The position numbers and the translations under genes are program-made. Source: Ascidia mentula (Eukaryota > Chordata > Ascidiacea > Phlebobranchia > Ascidiidae). Taken from it: a DNA stretch of 64,000 bases. The first letter of the stretch is position 1. Each line of letters begins with the position of its first letter. Location of the stretch: assembly GCA_947561715.1 (NCBI GenBank), contig OX387205.1:5895001-5959000 (forward strand), written 5' to 3'. Positions 18,200 through 31,225 of the stretch are shown in pieces. The notes beneath the pieces are model-generated. The model had not been told where the DNA came from. It saw only the letters and a list, made by a program, of their open reading frames with translations, and ran no database searches.

Positions 18200-19878
18200 A
18201 TGCTGACCAACAGAAAGCCAAAACCTTGCATTGTTTTCACCATTGCTATCGCATTGGCTGCTCTTTTCTTCATCAAAAACCGAGTTGTAGTGAAATATGA
18301 ACCAAGAAACCTTGAATCTACGACACGAACACAAACAACAGGCACACCACAAGACGAAAAGGAAAAGCAATTTATTATCCAAATGGAACGAAGAATGAAT
18401 GAGCGAAGGATCAGAATCAAAAACAACTGCAAGCAACTTGGTGAGATTTATTTTGTATGCGGATATACAGCAGCTCAACAGTATTTGTGATATTTGGCTA
18501 CCTTCTCTGTTTGGTAATCGAATACAAACCAAAGTACAGAATGCAAACAGTAGGCCTATACAGGTATTCTCAACTTGCCTATGCTTAAAGTATGACAAAT
18601 GTTTACTAAGTAAGACGAATTAGGACTAAGAAAATATATCCATTGATTTTAGGTTTATTGGGAAAACCATTTGCGGAAATCCAGGTAATAACTTCAAAGA
18701 AATATAAACTTGCTTACTGCCCTGTAGCGAAAACTGGCTGTTCAAACATCAAACGCATTATGCTTGCTCTAAACGGATATGGGAAGGACCCGAAAAAGAT
18801 TTTCCCGGTAAGAACTAGACGAAAAGGGTCAAGTAGTTCCAGCAATATACATTTAGTGTCGTTCAGCAAAACATTCTCGGCGAAAACCAGCATGTCCATG
18901 ACGAAACACGAAAGTTCTCTGAAGTAAGTTCAGGAATGCCACAGACCGTGAAGGAAAACCGCTACGTCACGTTCATGGTGGTTCGTCACCCATACGAGCG
19001 TGTTCTGTCAGCTTATAAAAACAAGATTGATATACAACCAGATGGACGGTTACCTCAATACTTCAAAACATCTCACGATATACGCGTAAAATACGGCCCA
19101 GCAACCACAGGTTTGTGCTTACTTGATAAACAACTCTCGGACTTTTTGTGTAATAGCACAAACTTTGAATCCAACTTTAATACCGTTTAACCATTCTTGT
19201 AAATAAAAAAAACATTTGTAATAAAGTAGAGATTATTAAAACGTTGTAACAGCCACAGGTTTAGATTAACATACATGTTTTGGTAACAAACAAACACTAT
19301 TTTAAAAAGGCACAAATGCAACAGCAACATTCGGACAATTTGTTGATTACCTTTATGACGCAAATAACGAGGTTTTTGATGGATTTTCCAATCACTGGAA
19401 CAGTGCAAATGTTCTTTGCCAGCCTTGTCAAAACGATTATGACGTCATTATTAAAGTAGAAACCATGCAAGATGACATCAGGTATATTTTCTGACGTTAC
19501 CTACTTTTCCACTTTAGACGCTTATGACGAAGTTACGTTAATGCCAAAACTAATCTATAAACTAAAACTATGCACTTACAGCAACATTTAGTGCAAGTAT
19601 TACAAAAGCGAATGTAAATCCATCACAATTTACACGCGTACTAAATATTAAAAATAGCTATTTTCTGGTTCAGATATTTGATGAAATTGATCAACGCAAC
19701 ACACATTCAACTTCCATATGGTTATTCAAAGCAGGGAGGCAAACGAATTAATTTGCGATCGACCATTGATGTCATGAAAAATGTGACCAAGTGGAAGCAA
19801 AATCGTTTACATCACGTTTATTTAGCAGACTTTCTTTTGTTTGGGTACGATGCAAATTTAACTGAGAATACTGCATGA
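18200..19878 (+). CDS. Carbohydrate sulfotransferase, HNK-1ST/CHST8-14 family
   Basis: Golgi type II membrane enzyme that moves sulfate from PAPS to a glycan hydroxyl. Exons 18200-18440, 18653-18807, 18867-19110, 19310-19481, 19674-19878; 338 aa, phases consistent. A short basic N-terminus is followed by a signal anchor (IVFTIAIALAALFFI) and a stem. The 5'-phosphosulfate-binding loop is CPVAKTGCSNIKR and the 3'-phosphate-binding motif is VVRHPYERVLSAYKN. The family Cys-rich signature HWNSANVLCQPCQNDYDVI runs into KVET, and the C-terminus has YLADFLLFGY, like the YxxDFxxFGY end of the family. Several N-glycosylation sites are present. The start is uncertain: in-frame ATGs lie upstream at 18098 and 18134, but ATG 18200 gives a normal short cytosolic tail. 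The sugar acceptor cannot be told from sequence. Confidence 0.93.
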
Positions 19879-22800
19879 TGTTCAGCGGATTTCAAGCGTT
19901 TAGTAGCAATGAACGCTAAACAGAAATATTGCAGTATGGTTCATGACTTCCTTCTTGCGTTAAATTTACTACAAAATATAGGCCGAGATTAAAACCTGCA
20001 CGTGGCCTGATAAAATGGCGGGAATGCGAATAATTTGGTGATGTTTCCATTTAATGCTTGTCACGTGGTTTTGAACTTTTTGTATGTTTAACTAGAAACG
20101 AATTGTTTTGACTGATGTTTGTTAGGTGCAATATACTTCGTCCAATTTATGCCAACATTGGTTCTGTCTCTTCGGTCAATGAATTCTAAATACAAATGCT
20201 TTTAGTTTTTCGTACACGTTTTGACCAAAACGAACAACATATGGTAAAAAAGGCTTTAACTATCCAAAATTACCATCAAATAGTGCAATATTTTATAATG
20301 GCGTATCACACAAATATTATTTCCGTCTTTATGGCATTGTAGGCAAGCCTGTTGAATTAGGTGTGTGAGTAAACTGGCGAGGCATAACTTAATTTTACTG
20401 CTCTTCTGGTATAAGGTTACGCTTGAAATTGCAATGTTTGGCAGCAATAATTGCACTGAACGTTCGTAAGTTTAAAAAGTAATCAGAAACTTTCGCATTA
20501 CAACTTTTGTTTATTTCATACTGCATCTTTTGTCAAAGTTAGCCAGTTTTCGAACTTGACACTAAATAAAACGTAAGTTTAATTAACCGTGACTATAATC
20601 CTCACAATCCATCATGTCGATTTGAATTGTTTAAATTTTAATCATTTAAAAAAATAGTCAAAAATTTAAACATATGAACTCCTTTGTGGAGAGATGAGAG
20701 CTCATATTATTGTACAATGCTTGTGCAAGTTATAAATGGGCAATTTATGTGCGTCGCTAGCATGTAGTTACTCTTTCACAAAAACTAACCGAAGATTTTG
20801 ATTCGTGTTCTGCAGGCTTGCGCATCCTGTGAAAAATTAAACTTCCTAATTTGGGAAAATTTTAGTTTCCGAATATTGCTTACAGCATTTATCTGACTGC
20901 AGTGCACTTTCTTCTTTTTGAATTGTTAAAGTTGGTAATTTGTTTCAGCGATAAGCATTCGCACAGCATGCCTTGTCGATGTCAGCAATTGTATGATTAA
21001 TAGGTTACTTTCAAGCTTAACCCACTTTTTTATCAAGTTTAACATTTAACAATTATCGTTTTTTCACAAGTTTCTGTTGGCTTTTGAATCATGGCTTACT
21101 AATTTCTAAATGATTCAAACTTGAAGAAAATATTTGCAATTAAAGTACTTAATCATATCCAACATTTCAGATTTTACTCCATTAACGTATGTATATTCAA
21201 AGGTCAGGGCTTTTCTCGTACAGTTTAACGTGTTTGTTACGTGACATCACAGTTGCGCCATAGAGATCATACTCCCGCGTATAACGTGGGCAAGAAAGGT
21301 CGCTTTGTATAACTCAGAGGTCAGCAATCTATGGTTTCGGATTTTCCCCCTCTGTTATGGCTCCGTAGAGGTAAGCACCTTTAGAAATTAACTATAATGT
21401 AAATTAAAAGGAAACCTTTTAAAGTTTTTTTTCAAAAATTTTAATTTATCACGTTAAACTTCATATCTGCTCTAGGATTTATGTCATGTACAATTACATG
21501 CTCTGGGCTAGAAGTCCGCAATACTTTTTGGTGCGACCCGCAAAGGATATTTACAATGGCTCGCGACCCCAAGACAGCTTTGACGAGCTGTAATATAACA
21601 GTGACGTAACAAGCAAACATTTGCACAATCATTGTGTGACAACATAATGCAAGGGAGGATAGCAAAAAAACATACTCTTGATTACGGTTGACGTACCTGC
21701 GTGGATGGTAAACTTGTAAAAAGTGCTTGCAGTCTGGCGAAAGTGAACAACAATTTTTGCGGTCTCTTGCTCTAGGTTGATGGGCTCAGCGCAATATTTA
21801 AAAAAATCTCATGGTTCGAAAAGGTTTCAATCATTCGCATAAGCAACGAAGAAAACATAAATAATAAATTTATTTCACCGCAAATATGAATCATTCTATC
21901 GCATGACAAGGAAGGATACGCATGTCCTTCCTTGGCGATCCCATCGTATCATATCGAGATCATTTGGTTTTCTTACATCGCAGCCAAGGCATGGTAGTCA
22001 AGCTTGATCAAAGCCACTCAACAAGTCTTGTCAAAGTTATTTTATGAGGTCCTGTTTTATGTACCTAGATTTTGCACAGGCTAGACATGTTTGAAAATAT
22101 GATGCAATTGAATCGAAACACAATAAGATTAACTAGACTCGAAATGCCTAGCCCTAAACGCAAATCATGACGCGGGTCTCAAAACAACAAACGGTATGGA
22201 GGTACGGATCTAGACCGCTGGGAACCAGTTTGACACCCTTGCATTAGACAATAACACAGCCTACGGCGTTCACCAGTATAAGGGGATTAAATTATTCCAT
22301 ATTGAGTGTGGACATCTTGACTTTCATGAAAAGATATTGTTTTCAAAAATTCCGAAAACAACAATACAGTCACACATCGTTGAGTCGGACCCCGATTATC
22401 CGTAAACTCCGCTGTGCAATAACATAAGACTTCTAGAAACCGATTTCTTCCCATGCATTTTACCACATTAACATTTAATTGGAGGTATTACCTTTCCAAT
22501 CGTACAACGGCACCGAATTTCTTTATTGTTTTCTTTTTCCTTTTTTTGTGGTTATTCTCACTCTTAGTGACATACAATTTACTATTTTCTGTTTTTTCAC
22601 AAAATGCTTTTTTTAATGGAGAATTAAGTTATAGCCTATGTAAAATGTAGGTGATTTTTCATCTTGGTCTAACGCTCTATGTCTATGGTACTGCACAGAT
22701 TTCAAAGTAGATATTGTTTGTACTATATTATTGAACTACTACTACAGTCGAAACGACTCTAAATAAAGGACAAATTGTATCAATTTAAATCACAATAAGG

Positions 22801-23318
22801 GACAAATATTGCTGAAAGACTACCCTTTAACATTTAGGACGGTTGACAACTCTATTTACCTTGTGATGTACTGTTGGCAGTCGCATTGTGGAGAAAGGGT
22901 TGGCTCCAATATTTTGTAGATTGTTTTAATCCGGATACACCGCTAAACCGATATTATGTGACGAATCCGAGTAATCCGGATCTGTGTGACTGTATCGACA
23001 AAATTTATTGTTGTAAAGCATGTGCGACATCGTACGTACCTTATTCGTATACCCAAAATAATCCAAGAAAAACACACAGGCCAGTGTGTTGAAGTACAAC
23101 AAAATATTTTTCTTTGGGGGATCTTCGTTACTCGTTTATTATCTTTTGGGTTTAAAGGGATAGTTGTCTATTACTCCGGAAAGTTGTTTTGTTAAAATGC
23201 TCTCTTGTTAGTTCTAGGGACTTAATGGTACCTGATATCCTAAAACAGGTGCAATATGGTGGAGCTATAAACCAAGTTATTATATTTTGTGTTACAAATA
23301 TCCTACAGAGAAATAATG
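19879..23318. other. Gene-poor stretch with transposon debris
   Basis: No exon is supported here. AATAAA near 20566 may serve the sulfotransferase. Between about 21.3 and 22.25 kb the text resembles decayed hAT-type non-autonomous elements (for example gcgacccgcaaagg and cagtttgacaccctt), but I could not pair ends or target duplications. The Cys-rich frame at 22874-23092 lacks an ATG and has no domain I recognise. Confidence 0.4.
21955..22030 (-). repeat. Fragment of the tRNA-SINE family (inverted)
   Basis: On the minus strand this reads gtggctttgatcaagcttga...ccatgccttggctgcgatg, a diverged copy of the SINE body at 1.6 kb and 37.7 kb. The tRNA head is absent. Confidence 0.55.
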
Positions 23319-23423
23319 AAGAAATATATATCCATGTTGGTAATAATTGCTACAACAGCACGTTGTCTGGCTATACCAATGCAGTCGATTGCAGAACAAT
23401 CAGCTAAGTTTACCAGGAAAGTA
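23319..23423 (+). CDS. Possible first exon of a secreted protein (orphan)
   Basis: The frame starts MKKYISMLVIIATTARCLA, a textbook signal peptide: two lysines, a hydrophobic core and a small residue before the likely cut. About 16 more codons follow before a possible donor (AAA|GTAATT near 23421). A TATA-like gctataaacc lies about 60 bp upstream. Read through, the frame stays open to 23591 with another hydrophobic stretch. I could not find a convincing next exon before 24.8 kb, so this may be a lone or dead exon. Given its neighbour at 24.8-26.2 kb, it could be a remnant of a related secreted factor; that is a guess. Confidence 0.25.
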
Positions 23424-24826
23424 ATTTTTTATAAATTGCCATATAGTACAAATGCAATTTGTTGTAATATTTTAAAATGTTTTGCGAGTGCTTGTGTAGC
23501 TAAAAGATTACGCAAAAATAGATTTGGTGCAATTGGTGTATTTGTGTTAACTATAATTCCATTGTTTGTTAAAAAATGCCTGGAAGACTAACATTCCTCG
23601 CCTCTGGGCAACACGGGTAGGTCCATTGATTTCTTACTTGTTTGCAAATCTGCACTTGGCCACAAATGTTTCGGTTTAAAGCAGCGATTTTTTCGCATTA
23701 AAAAGCGATTGGCCTCAGGGCCACTGCGTGTTATGAACAACATCAAAAACCTTGTTTTCGTCGAATCGAGTCCTGCAAAATATTTGTGCGTAGTTTCGTA
23801 AAAATTAACTACCTGACCAGGGTAAGAATATATTAATTTGGGCGTTCCTAAATAATAAAAACTGCACTTAGATGGTTAAAAATATATTAGGATAGAATAT
23901 AGATTACATGACCTAATGTGAAAAATGCCTAATTTTTGTTTTGTTGTGGAAACAAATCCGTCTTTGCTTTTTCGCAAATGTTCGGTTTTATATATCACCG
24001 CAAAATAAAGAAAAACTAAAACTTTTTTTTAGACCTCTTTTTTGAAACAATTTGCTCCCTAGATATGCAGGCGTACCAAGCAAATTTAGAGACGTTTGAT
24101 TGCATACCTTCATTGACTCAACAAACGCGCAGAAATAACATTCATGCAGCTGGTTATCGTGGTTAACATCTTGACCGATTCTTGTCAATTAGGTAGGTGT
24201 GAACTTTTACAATCTACCGTCACAAAATTAGCAAGGACTTAATGTAGTAGATGTGATTATTGCAGGGGAAACCTGTTCAATTGTAACCGCAAAAGTCTCG
24301 TGAGGTGGAAAATCGAAATGAATTGACTTTTACGTCGAGCTAAACCTTTACCGTTGGCGCATGATTTCATCACATACTTAAAAAATGCAAAGGTTCGGAA
24401 TGACATTCGTGCGGGATTAATGACGAACTTACAATCTTAAAATATTCCCGCCTCACTCGGTCACCGTGTAAAGAACCGCTTAACTTAACACAACGGCCAA
24501 CAGCTTGTCAATTCCATTTCACGCACAAATGCTACCAACTGACTACAACCTTTGTATGTGGCAAAAATTAATGGACCTGGGTATGAAGCAACGTGATTGT
24601 TTAATACGGAGGCGTGGGACTGGATAAGGAACGAGTCGCTGGTGGTTTTAGAGAACATGAAACTGTGTCATGGCTCAAGCTCAATTATAGAAAAGAAAAA
24701 CAATGTACATAACGTAACGATGCGCCGGGAAATTTTTTTCATGGACTTCAGTATTTAAACGAATTGAGAGAACACAACAAACAGAGTTTCGATTTCATGC
24801 TGCAGTGCAAACAGTCAACGATTTAA

Positions 24827-26171
24827 ATGATGATTTTAAAAGCTATGGTGAGTTGATGTTTGAAAAGCTTAAATCAACAGGTGTTGTTAATTTTTTTACC
24901 TGTAGCATGAAGGTGATTACAGCAAACTATTTTGGGTTTTTAAATTGGTCCTAATTTTTGTTCTGATTGCGTCCGCATACAAAAAATTTTCGAAACAGAT
25001 TTAAAAGGTTATATCTAATTCTATTTAAACTGTGCGAAAACCATTCTTGTTTAGGTAGACATTTTTTTTACTTTTTCATCAGTATGACGAAGGTGAATAA
25101 GTAAAAAGGCGCAACTCGTTGCCAAGTACAATAATCTGATCTAAAAATATTTTCCGTCGCTTATTCAGTGCTATGCGATGTAACTAAAAGGAGTGTGAAG
25201 GGCCATACGTGTGATAAAGTCAGATAACACGAAGAAAAAAAATATTGTGGCCTTTACATTAGATACATTGAATCTATCGTGCTTGTGTTGCTTCCAGGCA
25301 TAAAATTAAAGGTAAAACAGAGCTTTAGAAACAACCCTAATAATCAACCGACGTTACGTTTGCCTTAAACGACGGAGCTAAGGTTGTAGCCCAGCAATTA
25401 AGGCTTATGTATTTTACAACTATATCAAAAAATGCATTAAAATTAAGTGTATCCTTTCTAAAATGTTCTCAGAGCACGCAAGCAATTCAAACTCCAGCTT
25501 ACTAACGTATCGTAATAGTAGTTGGGAGAAAGGTTGCAAAAACTTTACAACTCGAAACTTGAAGCAACGAATTTCGAAGTGCGCAGAGTGAATAAAATAA
25601 ACATGAAAATTAACATGAACTTACAAGTTTTATTGTTTCTTTGTCTTCCAGAAATTCCCGTGGATATTACTTGCAACATTTGTTTGGACAAGCATGCGTC
25701 AAACTGCCGATAGTGTAAATTCCATTCACCTCAAGTCAGATCAACGGTAAAAAGTACCTAAATGTCCAAAAAACTTTTACGTTAAAAGGTCAATATCATT
25801 GTGAGAGACATGATTTTTCGTAGGCATGAAGCTTTATAAGACATAAACTACTGAAGAATAAACTACACATATTTTAGAAGCTCTAACGCTTTATTTTTGT
25901 CAGGTGTGTAGTGGTTGTTGGAAACGATGTCACAGACATTGGATTTGCCCGATGGACGAATGGATTTATAATATGCTCTTTTATGGACACGGTTCCTACT
26001 GTCAAATGTCAAAAACGCTGTTATTATCCCCTTAGTGGAAAACCTTTAAAAAAGAGATATCGACCAGTGGAAGTGAATTACGATCTTAATCTGACAAGAT
26101 ACGATGGGACGTGGGGCATCTTTAAGGTTGCTGTTGCTTGCGTTTGCGCTGGAAGGGATCGGCATTCGTAG
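24827..26171 (+). CDS. Candidate IL-17-like secreted cytokine
   Basis: Three exons, 24827-24847, 25652-25746 and 25904-26171, join in phase to give 127 aa, with AATAAA near 26335 about 165 bp after the stop. The N-terminus MMILKAMKFPWILLATFVWT looks like a signal peptide. The mature part has six cysteines (40, 63, 74, 78, 118, 120). Its second half fits the IL-17 plan: CQKRC (C-x3-C), then RPVEVNYDLNLTR where IL-17A has VPIQQEILVLRR, then WGIFKVAVACVCA where IL-17A has LEKILVSVGCTCV. In IL-17 the paired cysteines of the C-xn-C and C-x-C motifs form the two conserved disulfides; here these would be 74-118 and 78-120. N101 is an N-glycosylation site. Ciona is reported to have IL-17 genes. The 7-codon first exon is the weakest part, and the homology call rests on motif spacing, not a search. 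Confidence 0.45.
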
Positions 26172-29100
26172 CTTGACTGCTACATGACAACTTCGACATC
26201 TACTACTTTTACTACTGTGAAGTTGACCTACTGTTTATTTAACTTGTGGTTTGTCTGTAACAAATTTAGCTGTTTGACTGTGGTTACTCTTGACGTCGCA
26301 ATTATTTATTCTTCTTCCTCTTGCTTGATAACTTAATAAACACACACTCAAAATTCGCCATGGAATGTGGAAATCGAGGATAGATTTTGCTGGTAATAAT
26401 GAAATCATTTATTTCTGAAGATATACTCTAGATTAATTGATGGAAACTTTTTTTCTTAAGTTTTATTAGCTAGCTTTCTGACGACAAATGTATATTTAGG
26501 TAAATCACGATCGTCATGCAGTGTCTGCAGAAAAACACAAAACTAACGATATTACCAAAAAGTCAACCCCCACCTCAAACACGCCCAGCGTACAAATAAA
26601 GCATGTCGAAAAAGTTTGTTTATTCACCGTATCTACTAAGCAAATCCGATGTAATAATAAATCGATGTTGCCACGATTATAACCCAGTCTTTTCACATAA
26701 CATCACGTTGTCCAAGTAAAAATACATATATAGTTTACGTATCATCAATTTTGCCGTTCAATACAAGGGTGCTTTCTGTACCTACAAATTTCTATACTGC
26801 AGCTCAATAATTACAAACGTTTTCCAAAAGTTCCAGTTAGTTTACTATTCTGCAAAAGAATCCTCAAGTCAGCACTGCTACTTTGGTTGTGAGGATTTCA
26901 ATAAGATGAAAATGGTTGTTTCCAAATTAAAATTTGTTGAAGCGGAATGGTCTTGCTTTCTTGGGTTTTGTTCAATTGTTTGTGTTTTTTTCTCAACCCA
27001 AAACGAGATGATATGTGATTCTTTTAACAGCGCCATCTAGCGTAAAATTACAAACGGTGTAATTTCAATTAAAAAACAACGAACATCTTGTCTGTTGAAC
27101 AAACTTAAAGTACCTAAATATTAGGACAGATGTCCTCTTTTATAGTATAAAGATATGTTATGACATTAAATTACTCCTATATGAGAAACACTCTTTGATG
27201 TTAAACTTAACATAAGGATCACCAAACAACTAATAACTTAATTCCCTTTTTTTCTGAATTTCTGTATGTCAGATAAAAAAAATGACTTTCGCTAATATAG
27301 TATAGTTGTTAACTTGACAGGAGCCTAAAAGGAGTGACACCAACCAAACTGAAAAAGGCCAAATTTCTAGAGTTTAGCATGAAAAAAAATTATTCGTTGC
27401 GTCGACATCATCAAAAAAAGATCATTCCAATTTCAACCATGGCATGTATTTGACATGGATATGTTTCCGATTTATCCTCACATTTCTTAGATGGTATATG
27501 GATAATTGTTTAACAAAAAATACAAAAAACTTTCTTCTGGTCGGCGCAATCTTTTCTCCCACGGCATTAGAACAGTTAGTTGTACCATTCTCCTACGTAA
27601 CGTCTTTTTCCAACGTACTGTTGTTTGCAAGTAAACTGGTGGACAAATAAATAGATGGTTCATCTTTCTGGTCAGAAAATTCGTCGTAGTACACTGAAAC
27701 GTATCCAATAATAAATTCAGACGTGCAGTTTGTAATGTACATGACTAGATAAGCTATAGAAACTATATTAAAAATCCCTCACGTGATACGCACGGGAATG
27801 CCAGAAAGTTGCACAACAGTCTTTGTTTAAGCGGCCAGACACCTTAGTGTCAGCGTGGCGTTGAATTGTTTGTCTCTTTCGACAAATGAAAGCGACTGTA
27901 TTTGAGGCTAAACAGTTTGTGTTTAAAAAAATCCTACTTCATGTTTGATAGATCTTGATAAATCCACAACAAAATTATTGTAAACGCTGGTAGGTGCAAC
28001 GTTGGGAACATCGGCCTTCACTATAAAATATTGATCAAGAAACAAATTGAATGGCATTGTAGGTAAGACATACGATGAGAGAGAGTAGAGCATAAATTAT
28101 TTATGTTGTTCCTAAAACCAGTTGGTTCTACCTACAATCACAACCAGCATCGTGAACGTGGTGGATATAGAAGATGCACAGTCAGCCCATATCTTCGAGA
28201 TTAAAACCGAAATAACAAATTGGAGACGTTGACTCAGTACAAAACTAGCGACTTATCGGTATAGTGTTGTATGTGACTTAAGATGAACTATGCACACGTC
28301 ACTTCAAGATTGACAGAACCAATACTTGCAGATGTCAGACAAAGGTGCAACTTGGAAAGGTTACCTACGTTTCAGGATTTATCATTGATTTGAAAATTCT
28401 ATGAGACAATCTGTTGGAAAGTTTTGCGATAGTTCTTTTGTGGTTATAGATTATGTATATTACCTGTGGTTGGTAAATACATGACAGTAACGAACAGCAC
28501 GAAGCAATCTATACAAAATATCAGACATAAACCTCGACCAGTTTGGTCACACACGTTAGCAAGTCAAATGTCACACTCATTGGACATTTCAAGATAAATA
28601 GCATATTTATTGTCGCTTTTTGTTTAATTTCGAAATGAATAGTTGTCATACATGCTTCACCTAGTTCAGTGAAAATCGGCAAATCGTCGAGTCATTCCAA
28701 CCTTCGATCAGTCGCTTGTTGAATGGCAGTTTCCGCTTGGCATGTGTCACAGATTAAACCACAGGAAAGTATCTAGTTGCCACAGCAGTCAGCACAACTG
28801 CAGATTATGTGATGTCCTAGTATGACTGACGCGCTCGTTATGAGTTAAATTGCCAGTTTTATGCATGGAAAGAGATAATGAACGTATTCACAGGACAAAC
28901 AAAAAAAGTTTTAGTATATAGCCTGATCCAATACTTTGATGACTACGGTATGTTCAGGTAGTCTTGTTACAGTTCAAGAGAATAAACTGTTTTATTTTGT
29001 AAATATTTGTTTCCAAACTCCTGGTGAAACAAAAGAGTTTAAGTGTTACATCGGCACAATGGCTTGATTGCTCTTGATTGTTGAAGAATGCTTATCGCCG

Positions 29101-31225
29101 GTCTATTGTGACGTGTAGACAATCGAAAAGAAACGTTATCGACAGCTACCAGTTGAAACAAAGTTCCGCGATGTGTCAGTCAACGACCTTTGTTCAAGTA
29201 AACTGGGTCATTCTTGTTATTTCAGTGTACAGGAACGTCAGTAGTGGCCCAGACAGTGGGTCTTGGGTACAGTAGAAATGTCTGCTGTTGTTCTTTGAAG
29301 TGTATCCGTTCAATATAAATGTAATCTAGGAATATGAAATCATTGTGGTGTGCTGTAATTAGAATTGAAATGTATTTATTGGGAACTATAGTAAATATAT
29401 GAAAGCACCCATAGTAAACCAGTTGTATGTTTCAGAGACGGAGGTATGGTATGAAACTAACAAACCAAGAAGTAAAAAAACCTAGTAAGCTGCAACAATA
29501 TACAAAAGTCCAAGACCGTTACAATTGTAACAACGAACGGGCAGACAGGGTTGGATTATGTATTTCAGTGGCGGTTCAATGATCGATGTGTCACGCTGTG
29601 GGGGAAGCCAATTAAACCCTTTTTCCCTGCTTGACGCTTGTTGAACATTGTATACTGTTACTTCCTGGATATTAGCGGCACGCCAACCTAATCGCTTGCG
29701 CAGTTGTAGTACAGGAGAAACATGGTTTACTGCAAGGTAAACCTTAAAATTACAGTTTCAGTTTATCAAAGCACACAGCTATAGAAACGCTAGCCTGTAA
29801 TACACTTTCACACGTTAATACAAACACTCATAAATATTGTATAAAACTAAATAGTGTACAATTCTGTGCTGTTTTTCATTCATTGGATAGAAAGTGGAGA
29901 AGCAAGGACTGAGTCTGTGGTAGACGTAAAGACAAATATGCGTTACAAGCTCTAGCCGCCCCAAGCGATGCTTATCTTGATACCAGCTTGTATACATGTG
30001 ACATGTCACAAAGGAAAGTTTTTTCGCGTTTACATGGTCGATTCAATAGGTTTTTTTTCGGCAATTGACAAAACGCTCAGTGACATTGTAAACTTATTTT
30101 TTGACACCGAATATTTACGAACCATAGGCATCAAATATGTTTGCTCTCAAAACCTTTATGTGGGCGAAAGCAAAACGTTCAATGCGACAAATTCAATCAA
30201 TAGAGACGATGTCTGTTGAATGCCCGGCGGCAATCAATCGTAAGGGAGTTGACGCCGAAGTTATTCGTTCAAAAGAACCTATCAGTCATTCAGCGCGTCT
30301 GCAAGTCTGGAAAACAGCTGGCTGGAGTGATAACCACAATTTAATCGCTAGTTAGCCAGAGCCTTGAAGAATGAGTGTGCATTAAAAAACGGTATAAGAC
30401 AGATTGTAGTTACTTTTGTGTTTTTTTCTTCTGGCAAAACAATAGTTTTCGACAGTACTAACAATTGTTTCGCAATTGAAAATTAGGTTTTTTTGACAAG
30501 GCAAAGTATCAGCAAAACATTTTCATAATTGCGTTTATTTTATCAAATTGTTTGAAGGTTTTAGTTTATTTCTTCGATGGTAGTTTTAAGCGATCGATTG
30601 AATTTTCAATGTGACCTGGAATTTACTTTAGAGCACCCCGTCATACAAATAGAAATGACCAGTGCTGGTAGCCTGTTTAAAACTCTGGTTTCAAGTAGGC
30701 GTTGAACAAACAAGTCGCCTTTAAGCACACGAGAGGTAACCAACTGTGTTAAACCCATTATTCATCCCCGAGGGGATTCCAGTCAACAAAAAATCCAGAG
30801 TATAAAAATTAGAGCGAAGAAAACTCTGATGTTTACGTATGATTCTTTCAAACCAAACAAATACACGAATAGTCGGGCAGACTATTTCAGAATCACTTAT
30901 TGTTGGGTATCGTTGCGGACCAGGCTGTAGTACGCAGATAAGAACGAGTGTAGTGTTATTGATTTTTGTGACGCCTTCACTTGTTTTAGCATGCTAATCA
31001 ATCAGTTGTTTCTGATATTGATTATTGTCGTATACCACTGACCTGCTTTTGATAGCAATATTAATGTCACGTTCGATGCTCGGTAGATAAGTAGCCTATG
31101 TAGAGGCCGTTGAGTATATTTTAATGAATAAAACATTGTTAACTACTATTATTTTTTTTAAGTGAACTTTCGTCATATCTTCACTGTGTTACGAAATACA
31201 TTGTATGTAGTATACCTTCTGTGAC
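26172..31225. other. About 5 kb without a recognisable gene
   Basis: Only scattered short frames with no paired splice sites or known domains. The longest reasonable ones (29968-30219 and 30137-30355) overlap in different frames and look like chance. No tandem array or RNA gene was seen. Could hold distal regulation or decayed repeats. Confidence 0.4.
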
